Assembly: GCA_034190875.2 (NCBI GenBank)
Contig: CM067344.1
Span: 23,353,606 to 23,417,605 of the forward strand
Origin: Urechis unicinctus
Lineage: Eukaryota > Annelida > Polychaeta > Xenopneusta > Urechidae
Direction: 5' to 3'
Length of the DNA stretch: 64,000 nt
Shown here: positions 1-11,700 of the stretch, one piece after another
How the letters are laid out: each line of letters begins with the position of its first letter
Position numbering within the stretch: position 1 is the stretch's first letter
Notes under the pieces: generated by a model
Database searches by the model: none
Told to the model about the DNA's origin: nothing
What the model saw: only the letters and a program-made list of their open reading frames with translations
Translations under genes and position numbers: made by a program

Positions 1-840
1 CATCAATATTGGAGCACATACATCTACAATACAACAACATTAACGTGCCTGAGAACAAAATAAAGATATTTGCAAAAAGAGCCGAAGGTGCGATGAAAAC
101 TCTCTATGAAAAATTCTGGCACAAAAAACTCAACAATACTAACAGCCTATCGGGAAGACAAGGGGGAAATAAACTGAGAACCTACAAACTTTTCAAACAA
201 AACTTTGGACTCGAGAAATACTTGCTTAATATAGACAATATCAACTACAGAACTGCTGTATCACAACTACGCCTGAGCTCCCATCCATTAAATATAGAAG
301 CAATGAGGGGAACCATTTCAAACCCAAACGATAGAACATGTCAGTGCTGCGCAATGCAAGCTACAGAAGATGAAACACATTTCATGATCACATGCCCCAA
401 ATATAAAAACAAAAGAGAGCCCCATTGTTTAACGATATTGACATAAACAACAAAATTTTTCTCACCTGCCACCCAATGACAAATATATATGGATGATGAG
501 TAACGAGGACAAACTATTGAATAAAAACATTGGCAAATTCATAAGGGAATCGCTCGAGATTCGCAAACTGGCTCTAAATGGCCAACAACCCTCAGCTTCA
601 GGTGTCTCGGTCAGTGGTCTCACTTTGGAATCCAACCCTGTAACTATGCTTTATCTCAATGTGTACCGTTTGTATTGAAATGTCTTTAATTTTGAGGTAG
701 AATTAGTTGCACACTTATTGTATTCCCACTGTATTGTATGTTGCACCTTCTCTGATCAAAATCATGTATATAACTCGATTGTATATGCTCCTAGAGGGCG
801 CGTGATTGCTAATAAACGTCATTGTCATTGCAGTGGAAGA
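1..840 (+). mobile_element. 3' end of a non-LTR retrotransposon (LINE), decayed
   Basis: An open frame at 9-446 encodes the C-terminal tail of a LINE reverse-transcriptase protein. It ends in a zinc-knuckle pattern, CQCCAMQATEDETHF followed by CPKY (C-x2-C-x8-H-x4-C type), which is typical of the region after the RT domain. Just after the knuckle, near 415-425, the frame shifts by one base. The tail continues in another frame to about 590 (MMSNEDKLLNKNIGKFIRES). A non-coding 3' part follows and ends near 830 with a short ATTGTCATTG-like tail. The 5' part of the element lies outside the window. The call as a LINE is fairly secure; the clade is not determined. Confidence 0.7.
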
Positions 841-1325
841 ATGTACGGACCTAACCTTTCTGTTTGCTTATAATGCCATAAAACTTGTCTTTGAAACAAC
901 GCAACCACGCTGACTGATAGGGCTGGTCACCATTGACCCAGGGCACTTGAGCAAACACCCAATATTGAGCATCATATTGGATACCCATCACAAAACAAAT
1001 ATCCACTGCTATACTCGCTGTCAAAAATACGTACCTATTGGTATACCAGATCATTGTCAAAAAAACCGACCCATTGCTATACCTGTCTTCAAGAAATAAC
1101 GACCCATTTGTATACCAAAATGCCCCAAAACCGACCCAAATTGGCGGCACATCCCCGCTAACCTCCACATAGCGAGAACCCCCCCCCCCCCCACCACCCC
1201 GGGACCGTGCACGAGTCGCCTTTCTGCCCTGTCAATCTCACACGTTCCCGTCGTTACCGACCATCCCCTGAGCCCACCAAAAGTGGCCGTATTTACGTCA
1301 TCATGTTTCCGCCAATCAAAAGACT
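841..1325. other. Repetitive flank with degenerate 'gacccattggtatacc' motifs and a C-run
   Basis: No gene is seen here. Between about 1030 and 1140 a motif like 'gacccatt-gtatacc' recurs three or four times with changes. A run of about 13 C lies near 1180. A related but diverged stretch lies at 34.57-34.78 kb upstream of copy B, so this may be the outer edge of the duplicated segment. Confidence 0.4.
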
Positions 1326-3944
1326 CCATTTCGTAACGTTAGCCTCAATGCGTTGGATCAACAGCCCTATGTGATTTTGTTCATTGTATGGAAGCGCCAC
1401 CTACAGATCAGTGCAGTGCAAATATTGACTATTCGCTCAGGTCGTTAAGTAAATTACCATGTTATTGCACAGGGATATGCATTAGCCGGCTGGCTGCTAT
1501 CTTCAAGGGGGACAACAATTTAGCCACCAGCTCACCAAAAATCTTGCCACATCCATCGTAAGTCTCGTTTGCTAGCTTGTCACGCTCGGTTTATGTTTAC
1601 AATGCAAATCCCTGTGTGTCATTGGCCTGTTGAAATGTCACAAACTGCACCCACTGACGCCTGACAGCATTCTCTTTCGAAGCTGATGAAAACTGTATCC
1701 AGCTTTGACCGAATTGCCTCTAAATTCACACGCAATGCTGCATCTGGACGAAATATATTAAACAGCGAGATCTGACTTTCTCCATTAGCAAACACGCGAG
1801 TAATGGCACCGCGCTCTCTTACGAATTAGCAAGGAGAGGCTGAGTGTGCTACCGATTGCAGTCTGAAGGTTCCGTCGTTTATAAATTGGACAACAAAAGG
1901 AAAGAGACTGTTTAGTCCCATATATGGAACGAGGTTGCCTAGCAAGTTGCTTGGCAACCGCACCTTGGAAACCAAAAGTTTTAAGTTTTCAGACTTTCAG
2001 CCGCTACGCGGCGCTGTGGTCTCAGAAAATAGATCCTTACTTCGGCTGTCGCTATTCATGTTGTCGGACATAACCCTTGCTGCTTGTCGTTCTAATGTAT
2101 GCGCAAATATACCCACAACTTGAATGAGCGAAGATTTGATGCAATCTACATTTTGTAACCAAAGCGGAAGTATACACATCGATAGCGAGGTAAATTCAGA
2201 GCGCGTTATGATTTACAGCTAACATTCGTGTGGTTCATGGTTTTAGGGAGGCACCATTATTGATGGAACGACATAACTGAATAAAACAGATTTGTACAGT
2301 AGATAATGAATATTTCCTGTCAAATAATAATGTTAAAAACTTATCAACATAATTTTCCATCATGTAAACTTTGCGGCACATATTAGAAGATGGCATTACT
2401 TACGTCTGCGTTAAACGTAGTAATGTAATAACGAAATGATCCCTGATTGCCTTTTATGGGGCTGAACAGTCTCTTTAACATGGACTACAAGCCACTTTGC
2501 CTCTTAGTGTCAGCCCTCTATAATTTCCAACCCTCGGTGATTACGTGTTACGTATTAAGCACATCGAGGACTGTTTTACACTGTCAGCTCAGATGATTCA
2601 ACAGTAGACTTATCGATGGGAAGGTGTTTAGTTACTGTCTGAGAGATTGTTCAGTGATTTCAAAACAGAAAAAGATTAATTGCTTGCTATTGGTAACTGT
2701 ATTATCATTCTCATCGAGTACACAGGCACGCATAACAATTAATGAAATACCTGATAACATATTTGGAAGTCAACATTTTTTCTTCGTATTTTTCAATTTC
2801 TATGTGATAGGACAATAAATCGACGCATGAGTGAAACCGGCTCGACTTTCCGGCTTGGTTTTCTCCTGCTTACTTTTCTAAAGAAAAGCTTTCAAACAGC
2901 GCTCTACTCGTATAGATTGTACTTGAATGACTAAACAAACAGCACATACCATTAGAAAGATCAAGAAGTAAGATAAGGGAAAAATTACAAGTGTAGTTTT
3001 TACTTAATAAATTCCCAATCCAATTGACTTACGCAAGTAAGATGAAGGTACTTTGCAACTTCTGAGAAACTTCGTCGGAAGTTTTCTTACCACTTTTCCA
3101 AGAAGGACAATGGTAAACAGGCTTTGTAGCCTTATGGGGGCGCCGTGCTTGGTTATCGAAAACACACTCCTTATAAAGGGGATTCCCTCCGATCGATGTT
3201 CATTTCCAAATCGGTGTTCGTCCGCAACCTGATAAATCCTCGGAAGCAACGTAGCAAGTGACATATTCAGAATAGTACAAGTAAAAGCTACTATGATTAA
3301 GTAAGTTGACACTTTTGACTTCAAACGCCTTTTTCAATGATCCACAAAAACTTATGCAAATGAAATGTATGTTCAAAGCAGAGGTGGTTTCCAGCGCCAA
3401 TAATGTGGTTCAGCTTATTGCAATGACTTTCTCACAGCTGTTGCTGCGCTGAATAAATTTTATCAACGGCAGATAATTTATATTCCATTTGAATCGTCAA
3501 TAAGCGCGTATGAGGTGCTATGTCTGCAACTCTGTCTGTCAAATAGAGTCATAGTGGTTTCAAGATGGGCCAAAGCGTAGTATCCAAAGCGAAATCCGGC
3601 GTCTTTTTTTTAGCAAACGATTGTTCATAAGGGAATATATAAGTCTGTGGTGCCTCAACGCCATCGACTATATTCGCGCAGATTTTTGCCCTGCATAGTG
3701 TATGTTGTCAAGCTTACTGAATACATGCACGTACAAATATAATGACCTTTTAATGACCGTCGATCGTGTTGGACGCCAATCGAAAGCCCAAAACAGGACA
3801 AGGTAGCGCTAGTCCAGTCACGTCATGTGAACTATTGTCGACATGATAACAGCGTTCAGTACATAGTCACGAGGCAAATGTGAATCTATATTTACATTAA
3901 TCTATTATCTATGAATAATTGCATAGCTCATGTTGTGTTTTTAG
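1326..3944 (+). other. 5' flank of NOX copy A, shared with copies B and C
   Basis: No confident gene is seen. The stretch aligns in reverse complement with 33083-34600 (copy B) and 51866-53711 (copy C). For example, the 'aacgttagcctcaatgcg' block near 1337 reappears inverted near 53690. The initiating exon of the NOX gene should lie here but I could not identify it. A short open frame at 3369-3450 is present in all three copies, with an 18-nt in-frame deletion in A. Confidence 0.55.
3636..3643 (+). promoter_or_regulatory. Candidate TATA box of NOX copy A
   Basis: TATATAAG lies about 300 bp upstream of exon 1. The same position reads AATATAAAGG in copies B and C, followed in all three by a conserved 'caacgccat' segment about 20-25 bp downstream that could hold the start site. 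This rests on position and conservation between paralogues only; their common origin alone could explain it. Confidence 0.3.
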
Positions 3945-4871
3945 ACAGTGTGTTGCCGAAAAAGAAAATCAAGAGGCAATATGGCTGAACAGGATGAAAA
4001 AACAGTTCAAGATTATAGCTGGCAAGAACAAGGCTATCGGGTTTCAGGAGTTCAAAACAGCCTTTAATGTCAAAAAGGTAGGTGAGCATATCACCCGTAA
4101 GGTATATACTGGACTGTCTATAAAATTAGTTTTGCGCTAGTTTCTGTCTTATCAGCAGACCGAATAATATATTTCAGCAATTCTTCGCAGAGAGGTTTTT
4201 TACTCTGTTTGATACCAACAAGAGCGGTACAATTGATTTGCAAGAGCTGACCGATGGAGTGGTCAAACTCACCTAAGGGTCTCCACAGGAGAAACTCAAA
4301 TTCCTCTTTGATGTGTACGATGTGAATGGTTAGTCATTTTGTATTTTTCACACAGTGTGAAAGGCGTTTCTCATTTCTATCAGAGCATCAGATCTCCATA
4401 ACTTGCCTCATTTTCCCTGTGTATGTTGCACGTCAATGATTTTAGTGGAAAATTAATACTTTCCACGAACAATTATGATAGCATTTTTCATACTCTTGTG
4501 GTAGGTTAGCTCAGCTCACTCACCAGAAAATCCATTTATTGCTACACATCTTTAACATAAAGCATCGTTCTGTCAATCATGTGAACGTTAGGGGCATGGG
4601 CTGGCATTTACACCCGTTCTGCCATGATCGTTAATGATGAGTCTAGGTTGACAATTCCAGGAAGTGGTACGATAGACCCTGACGAACTTGAGACAGTGTT
4701 GAGATCGTGTATGGAGGAATCGTCCATGCAGCTCTCGGACGACGCCATAAGATCACTCACCATGGCTCTCTTCAAGTCAGCCGACGAAGACAACAACGGC
4801 GAGATCACGTTTGAAAAGCTAGCGTCCGAACTCGAGCGGCACCCCATGGTCATGGAGAACCTCACCATCAG
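3945..4871 (+). other. Copy A EF-hand exons 1-3 with nonsense codon
   Basis: Exon 1 (3945-4077, or 3949-4077 if the next AG is used) encodes a degenerate first EF-hand (QFKIIAGKNKAIGFQEF). Exon 2 (4178-4328) holds a canonical loop, DTNKSGTIDLQE. Exons 2 and 3 join inside the third loop, DVNG/SGTIDPDE. Exon 3 (4661-4871) also holds the fourth loop, DEDNNGEITFEK, whose position 12 is Lys instead of Glu. TAA at 4274-4276 interrupts exon 2 between loops 2 and 3. Junction phases agree throughout. Confidence 0.85.
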
Positions 4872-6142
4872 GTATCTACTAGGCCTCATAAATTATCACG
4901 ACGTCAGAGCCTGGACGGGGGTAATTTACCCAGGTAGGACCATTATGATGTAGCTGATCACAGCCAAGTGATTGCCGTGGGTCATGTATCATGTTGTTTA
5001 GTTTTTATAGGGATACAGCTTTATGCCAGAGAACGAGTTCATAAGTTAGATATGGATAGATCAATGTGAAATATATCTATTCGGTTTTTCATACGGTTCA
5101 TTGGATATTTTATTCGACAAACTTACTTTATAGTGTTGTTGTAGTGGTCAGACCCCCCACATCAAGTTTCATTGAAAATGTATTTTAGCACTACTGTAAG
5201 TTGTCTGGGTATTACTTACATGGCATAGTACCATGTTTGCACTCTTGAATATTATGGTCGTATTAGGGAAGTAAAATTGATCTTTGACCTATATCACAAA
5301 AACATGTGGTCCTTCAACCGCACCCTGGCGCATCTCACAAAGGGTTAGTAGAATGTTTCACGGCTTTTATATCCGACATATGTATCGTTTATGGCTACAT
5401 ACAAACACACGTGGAATTCAGAGAGACGCCACCAGGGGGCGTAGACAGCGATGCGCACTTAAGGACGTGCGTTACATCAATTTGAAAAGTGAAAAAATAA
5501 ATATGGCCAAAAAATGAATTCAAAGTCAAAAGCTAAGAGGGGTTAGACTTTATTCTCAGGAACTGTAGATTTCTCCCCCGCCTGTGCGTAATATTCCTTC
5601 CAGCCTGGCTACGCCACTGACACTATGCGTCCAACGTCAGGATATGAGGCAGTTAGAGCGCTAGTTCGTCCAGCAGTATGGACATGGTGTTCAGGACAGT
5701 GAACGACTCAATTTCCTTCGATAATGTAACTTTATGAGCGGCATGTGTAAGTCATGACTGACACCTTCTCTGAGCTTCCCGTTGATAGTCACAATGATTA
5801 GACATATCAAAATGATCATCGCGACCGTATTCGCTATTATGAATCACAAGATCATTCCTATAAAAGTTATTTAGGATTAATTATGATATATAAACTTGAC
5901 TAATTGTCCATGGAGTTCATAGAACCGAAGTCATTACTTATCACTGTGTTACAACTTATAGAGTAGTGCTGAGTTAAAAGTAGATCATCCATAACAACTT
6001 TCACTGCTATCTCTATTTCGACAGTTTTTTTCTAACTGATATGATAGCATTCGATACATCGATCGGTTGCTCTTCTTTTGTTTAATGCTCTGATACTGGC
6101 GCCCATTTTCTCATTCGTGTATCCACCCCGTTTTACCCGCAG
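4872..6142 (+). other. Intron 3 of copy A (no separate gene seen)
   Basis: A 1.27-kb intron between the EF-hand and membrane exons. It starts with GTATCT and ends with ...CCGCAG. I see no other coding unit in it. Copies B and C carry the same intron in reverse complement, and D carries part of it at the right edge of the window (63057-64000). Confidence 0.6.
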
Positions 6143-7459
6143 CGTGGCCCTGTGGCTCTCACCTCCAGAGGACAAAACACAAGAAAATAAACCAGGATTC
6201 ATCCGGTATCATTGTAACCGTCGCTATCTTCGGAACAACAAGAAAAAAGTCATCTTCCTCTTCGCGTACCTGTTCATCACAGCCATTCATTTCCTTGCAT
6301 CAGCTATTGCGTAATCAACATAGCTTTACTCTTGTTTGGTTAACAATTGTGACCGAGTTTTGTCAATTATTTATATATGTGTGCTACGATTTGTCCTTTA
6401 TTGATTATTTAATTGCATTTTAATTGCATTTTTTTCACTGCAGGTACCGCGAGTATAATTTCTGTGTGATCATCGCGCGAGGATTTGGTATGGCGCTCAA
6501 CTTCAACTGTGCGTTTGTGGTTGTGCTTATGTTGAGGACCTGTATGAGTTGGTTAAGGAACACTAAACTGGGGACTTACCACAGCACCATGTTCCACAAG
6601 ATGGTCGGGCTGATGATTGCTCTGCTAAGCGTGGGACATACAATAGCTCACCTTGGAAATATAGGTATCGTGGATCAAATTTGCAATTAACTTTTATTTT
6701 GCATTTAACAATGTGTTAAATGCTAGATAGCAATTTTCATCAGATTACTTTATTTGTTTGTCAATATTGTAAAAGTCCACTTCAAGTTTACAGCTAGATA
6801 TCTGTTTCTGATTTCCAGCTATTGTTCGGTACTTTTCCGACCAGGTAGTAGCTTCTTCCAACTCAACCACCCTGTCGAGCGTCACTGACGCTCCAAAACT
6901 GTAGTTCTGGGAGTATTTGTTTACACTGCGCGCTGGGATTGGTTATGTTGGGCCGGGGTTTGCTTTTTTATCCGGTGTCCTGCTGGATATAGTTCTTTTC
7001 ATCATGGTTCCTTGTTCCATGGGCTGCGTCAGACGAAGTGGCCACTTTCAGGTGACATTTTAAAATGTTTCTATTAACAATGAGTTTATATATGCGAATG
7101 TGCTAAAGACCAATTGCTTTCTGTACGTGATGGTTTCTGTCAATCTTATATATGTTCCCGTTAGCGGGATTTAATAATCGTATTAATTGACACGAAACAT
7201 CGATCGCAGACATCGACCAGAAATGCTGTTCTTGGCCATTCACTAGTAATGAGTTGTGTCTGAGCAGGTCTTCTACTGGACCCACATGCTCTGCTTTGTC
7301 TTCTGGCTTCTCCTCATTCTTCACGCGCCTCGCTTTGGCCTCTTTCTCGCTGCTCCGGGATTCGTGTACATTCTGGAGAGAATTTGGCGCTCTAAACCCA
7401 TGAAGCTTTACAAGTATGGCCAAATGCATGTCACAGAAGTCCATTTATTACCATCAAAT
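6143..7459 (+). other. Copy A membrane-domain exons 4-7 with TAG and 12-nt deletion
   Basis: Exon 4 (6143-6310) gives the first helix (VIFLFAYLFITAIHFLASAIA). Exon 5 (6444-6664) gives the FHKMVG and GHTIAH haem-ligand histidines. Exon 6 (6819-7051) and exon 7 (7268-7459) give later helices, with the second histidine pair in YWTHMLCF and LILHAP. Compared with B, C and D, exon 5 lacks four codons (LPID or LPVD) just before the first histidine segment, at about 6578. Exon 6 contains TAG at 6902-6904 where the other copies have GAG. Confidence 0.85.
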
Positions 7460-7592
7460 GTAAGTCGCCTTTTTGGTACGCAACATATTTTCGTTTGAAC
7501 TTCATTATCATTGAACTCAGATTATAATGTTATGGTAAGGTTGTGGATTGTAGTGCATGCAGTTATCTCAAATTTTCTGAATTTTGCTTAAG

Positions 7593-8401
7593 GTAACCCA
7601 TCTAGTCATTACTAAGCCAGAATACGTGCGCTTTAAGCCAGGTGATTACATCTTCCTCAACATACCTGATATAGCGACTCATGAATGGCATCCGTTTACC
7701 ATTAGCAGTGCACCTGAATTTGAGGGTAAGCTCAATAGTCTGAGATCAACATCAATCAGAAAACATCACGGGCTAATTAATTGCAATCGTTCTCCGACCA
7801 TGCAACGTGAAAGTTTTTATTGGACTAATACAATTCTAGCTATTTTATATCATACAGTATCCATGATCGATTTATTGCATTTGTTTTGTGTGTGGAAATT
7901 ACCATTCAATGATAGCACTGCTGATAAGTAAATGATAAACTTCTGCGTACTTTCCATATTTGTTTGTGATGTGATTGTAGGTAAACTGTGGCTACATATA
8001 CGATCTGCTGGTCATTGGACTGGAAAAGTATACGAGTATTTCAACAATGTACGGGAATACAAAGGCAAAGAAGGTTTCTATAATCCCTCGTTTGATAGCA
8101 TGGAAAATGGCATTCCTGCATCAGGTTCTGACAACGGTTAGGACATACCCTCAACCTTAATACTCACACTACATAAACAATGGAAATGTTAAGATATGTT
8201 AAGAAAACAAAATATTTTTTTCATCGAATGGATCTAACAATGAACAGCATGACAAGGTAGGGAAAGATAACAATATATCTGTTTCCGGATATGTTCTATT
8301 TTGTGGCTCTTTGAATGGTTATTTTAATTGTGTTTTTTATGTAGCCACCACAGATTGGTAAGTCGTCAGGTGACAGCCGTGGAAAAAAGGTCAAGGTTGA
8401 G
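7593..8401 (+). other. Copy A FAD-binding exons 8-11, exon 10 acceptor lost
   Basis: Exon 8 (7593-7725) carries the FAD-binding HPFTISSAP motif. Exon 9 (7981-8136) carries LWLHIRSAGHWT. Exon 10 is 32 nt (about 8225-8256); its acceptor reads ...tttttcat instead of the ...tttttcag seen in B and D. Exon 11 (8354-8401) is short and basic (GKKVKVE), in the position of the regulatory insert that precedes the NADPH-binding lobe in NOX5. Skipping exon 10 (32 nt) would shift the frame. Confidence 0.75.
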
Positions 8402-8764
8402 GTTAGTGATCACTTTTGATAGGCTTTCTTGGCTATCTATAGTCTTTATTCAACCACATGACTAAAGGCGTTTGTTCGACGAAATGTCTTAAGCCAATGG
8501 CTCGAATTTATCAAATGTTAATATGAATATATCAGTAAGGAAAAGAGAAATGTATGGATGACATTTTTCTCTGTGAACCCCCCCCACCCCTTGTTGCCGT
8601 GAGGGTCACACAAATTTAACACTAGTCCAAGAAGCCGCTTAGCTTTGGTGCTTACGTCATGATGACATTTATTGGTCGTTCTTCTTGGCTTTTTAGATAT
8701 AATTTTGGCTTTGATTTGATTACAGCAATATATGAACATGCCAGTTAAATTTACAACTCTAATT

Positions 8765-11700
8765 TATAGAGATTTTTGTCTAGTAAAAAACCCTGTAATC
8801 ATGAAGGTCACAAATATCAAATAAGAGGCCAATGGGTGCCGTCTTAATGTATCGGATATGTACATCCATTATATGTCCGCGACTTTGGAAATCATTACAA
8901 GGTCACTGATTCTCTCTCATCTCTCTCTATGTCTTTCGAGTCTCTATATATTTGCCCTGAAAGAAATTTCTAGAGTTTTACTTTTAAAACGAGAAACCAC
9001 ATATGACAGCTGCTCAGCATCCACTTAGTATGGGGAATTTACAATAAATCAACAATAAACCAAGCTTCCTTCCCATGATACAGTTTAAATCCGTTCCTCA
9101 GGTGTACATTGACGGGCCTTTTGGAACTCCAACCCGGGATATATTCGACACTGAGCATGCAGTGTTGGTGGCCTCTGGTATAGGTGTCACGCCTTTCGCC
9201 TCTATCTTACAGAGTGTAATGTACCGATACACAGCCTCAATGGTGACGTGCCCCCATTGTGATCGGCACTGGTACGGGGAGATACTCAAGTTCAACATGA
9301 AACTACGCAGGGTCAGGAAAACTTGCGTGTTGCAATTAAAGAATATACCGATAAGTTTGAGGACATAATCTTTGGCTGTGCAATTTTCGCCCCTTTAGTT
9401 TGACAAAACTGTTGTATTATCCAAAATCGCATGTCATTTCTATTTCAATTCTCACCAAGAAACCCCCAATGTTCTGGATCAATAGATAACAAATTATCAA
9501 TCTTTCAATTAATAAATTAATTTATTAAATGACTTCGTATTTATTATGATATATGAGTAACTTAGATGTGGTCGAATGACGGTTCATAATTTTGATTATA
9601 TTCTGCAGGTGGACTTTATTTGGATCAACCGAGACCAGAAAAGTTTTGAATGGTTTATTCGGCTATTGACCCAGCTAGAACTACAGCAAACGAGTGCAAG
9701 TTCAGAAGATTTTCTCCAAATGCAGGTATCAAGATTTTATCAAAGATTGGTCGGCGATAAAAATAATGTTACATGTTTATTCATATTTAATGAACCGATA
9801 TATTCATTCAATAAGGTATATAGTATAGAGATTTTTGTCTAGTAAAAAACCCTGTAATCATGAAGGTCACAAATATCAAATAAGAGGCCAATGGGTGCCG
9901 TCTTAATGTATCGGATATGTACATCCATTATATGTCCGCGACTTTGGAAATCATTACAAGGTCACTGATTCTCTCTCATCTCTCTCTATGTCTTTCGAGT
10001 CTCTATATATTTGCCCTGAAAGAAATTTCTAGAGTTTTACTTTTAAAACGAGAAACCACATATGACAGCTGCTCAGCATCCACTTAGTATGGGGAATTTA
10101 CAATAAATCAACAATAAACCAAGCTTCCTTCCCATGATACAGTTTAAATCCGTTCCTCAGGTGTACATTGACGGGCCTTTTGGAACTCCAACCCGGGATA
10201 TATTCGACACTGAGCATGCAGTGTTGGTGGCCTCTGGTATAGGTGTCACGCCTTTCGCCTCTATCTTACAGAGTGTAATGTACCGATACGCAGCCTCAAT
10301 GGTGACGTGCCCCCATTGTGATCGGCACTGGTACGGGGAGATACTCAAGTTCAACATGAAACTACGCAGGGTCAGGAAAACTTGCGTGTTGCAATTAAAG
10401 AATATACCCGATAAGTTTGAGGACATAATCTTTGGCTGTGCAATTTTTCGCCCCTTTAGTTTGACAAAACTGTTGTATTATCCAAAATCGCATGTCATTT
10501 CTATTTCAATTCTCACCAAGAAACCCCCAATGTTCTGGATCAATAGATAACAAATTATCAATCTTTCAATTAATAAATTAATTTATTAAATGACTTCGTA
10601 TTTATTATGATATATGAGTAACTTAGATGTGGTCGAATGACGGTTCATAATTTTGATTATATTCTGCAGGTGGACTTTATTTGGATCAACCGAGACCAGA
10701 AAAGTTTTGAATGGTTTATTCGGCTATTGACCCAGCTAGAACTACAGCAAACGAGTGCAAGTTCAGAAGATTTTCTCCAAATGCAGGTATCAAGATTTTA
10801 TCAAAGATTGGTCGGCGATAAAAATAATGTTACATGTTTATTCATATTTAATGAACCGATATATTCATTCAATAAGGTATATAGTATAGAGATTTTTGTC
10901 TAGTAAAAAACCCTGTAATCATGAAGGTCACAAATATCAAATAAGAGGCCAATGGGTGCCGTCTTAATGTATCGGATATGTACATCCATTATATGTCCGC
11001 GACTTTGGAAATCATTACAAGGTCACTGATTCTCTCTCATCTCTCTCTATGTCTTTCGAGTCTCTATATATTTGCCCTGAAAGAAATTTCTAGAGTTTTA
11101 CTTTTAAAACGAGAAACCACATATGACAGCTGCTCAGCATCCACTTAGTATGGGGAATTTACAATAAATCAACAATAAACCAAGCTTCCTTCCCATGATA
11201 CAGTTTAAATCCGTTCCTCAGGTGTACATTGACGGGCCTTTTGGAACTCCAACCCGGGATATATTTCGACACTGAGCATGCAGTGTTGGTGGCCTCTGGT
11301 ATAGGTGTCACGCCTTTCGCCTCTATCTTACAGAGTGTAATGTACCGATACGCAGCCTCAATGGTGACGTGCCCCCATTGTGATCGGCACTGGTACGGGG
11401 AGATACTCAAGTTCAACATGAAACTACGCAGGGTCAGGAAAACTTGCGTGTTGCAATTAAAGAATATACCGATAAGTTTGAGGACATAATCTTTGGCTGT
11501 GCAATTTTCGCCCCTTTAGTTTGACAAAACTGTTGTATTATCCAAAATCGCATGTCATTTCTATTTCAATTATCACCAAGAAACCCCCAATGTTCTGGAT
11601 CAATAGATAACAAATTATCAATCTTTCAATTAATAAATTAATTTATTAAATGACTTCGTATTTATTATGATATATGAGTAACTTAGATGTGGTCGAATGA

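Noticed and set aside
4608..4889. Minus-strand frame recurring in three copies (also 32126-32407 and 50921-51202)
   Set aside because: It is the antisense of EF-hand exon 3; conservation comes from the real exon.
7103..7444. Frame antisense to exon 7, recurring at 29706-30047 and 48352-48711
   Set aside because: Shadow of the membrane exon; no independent coding signal.
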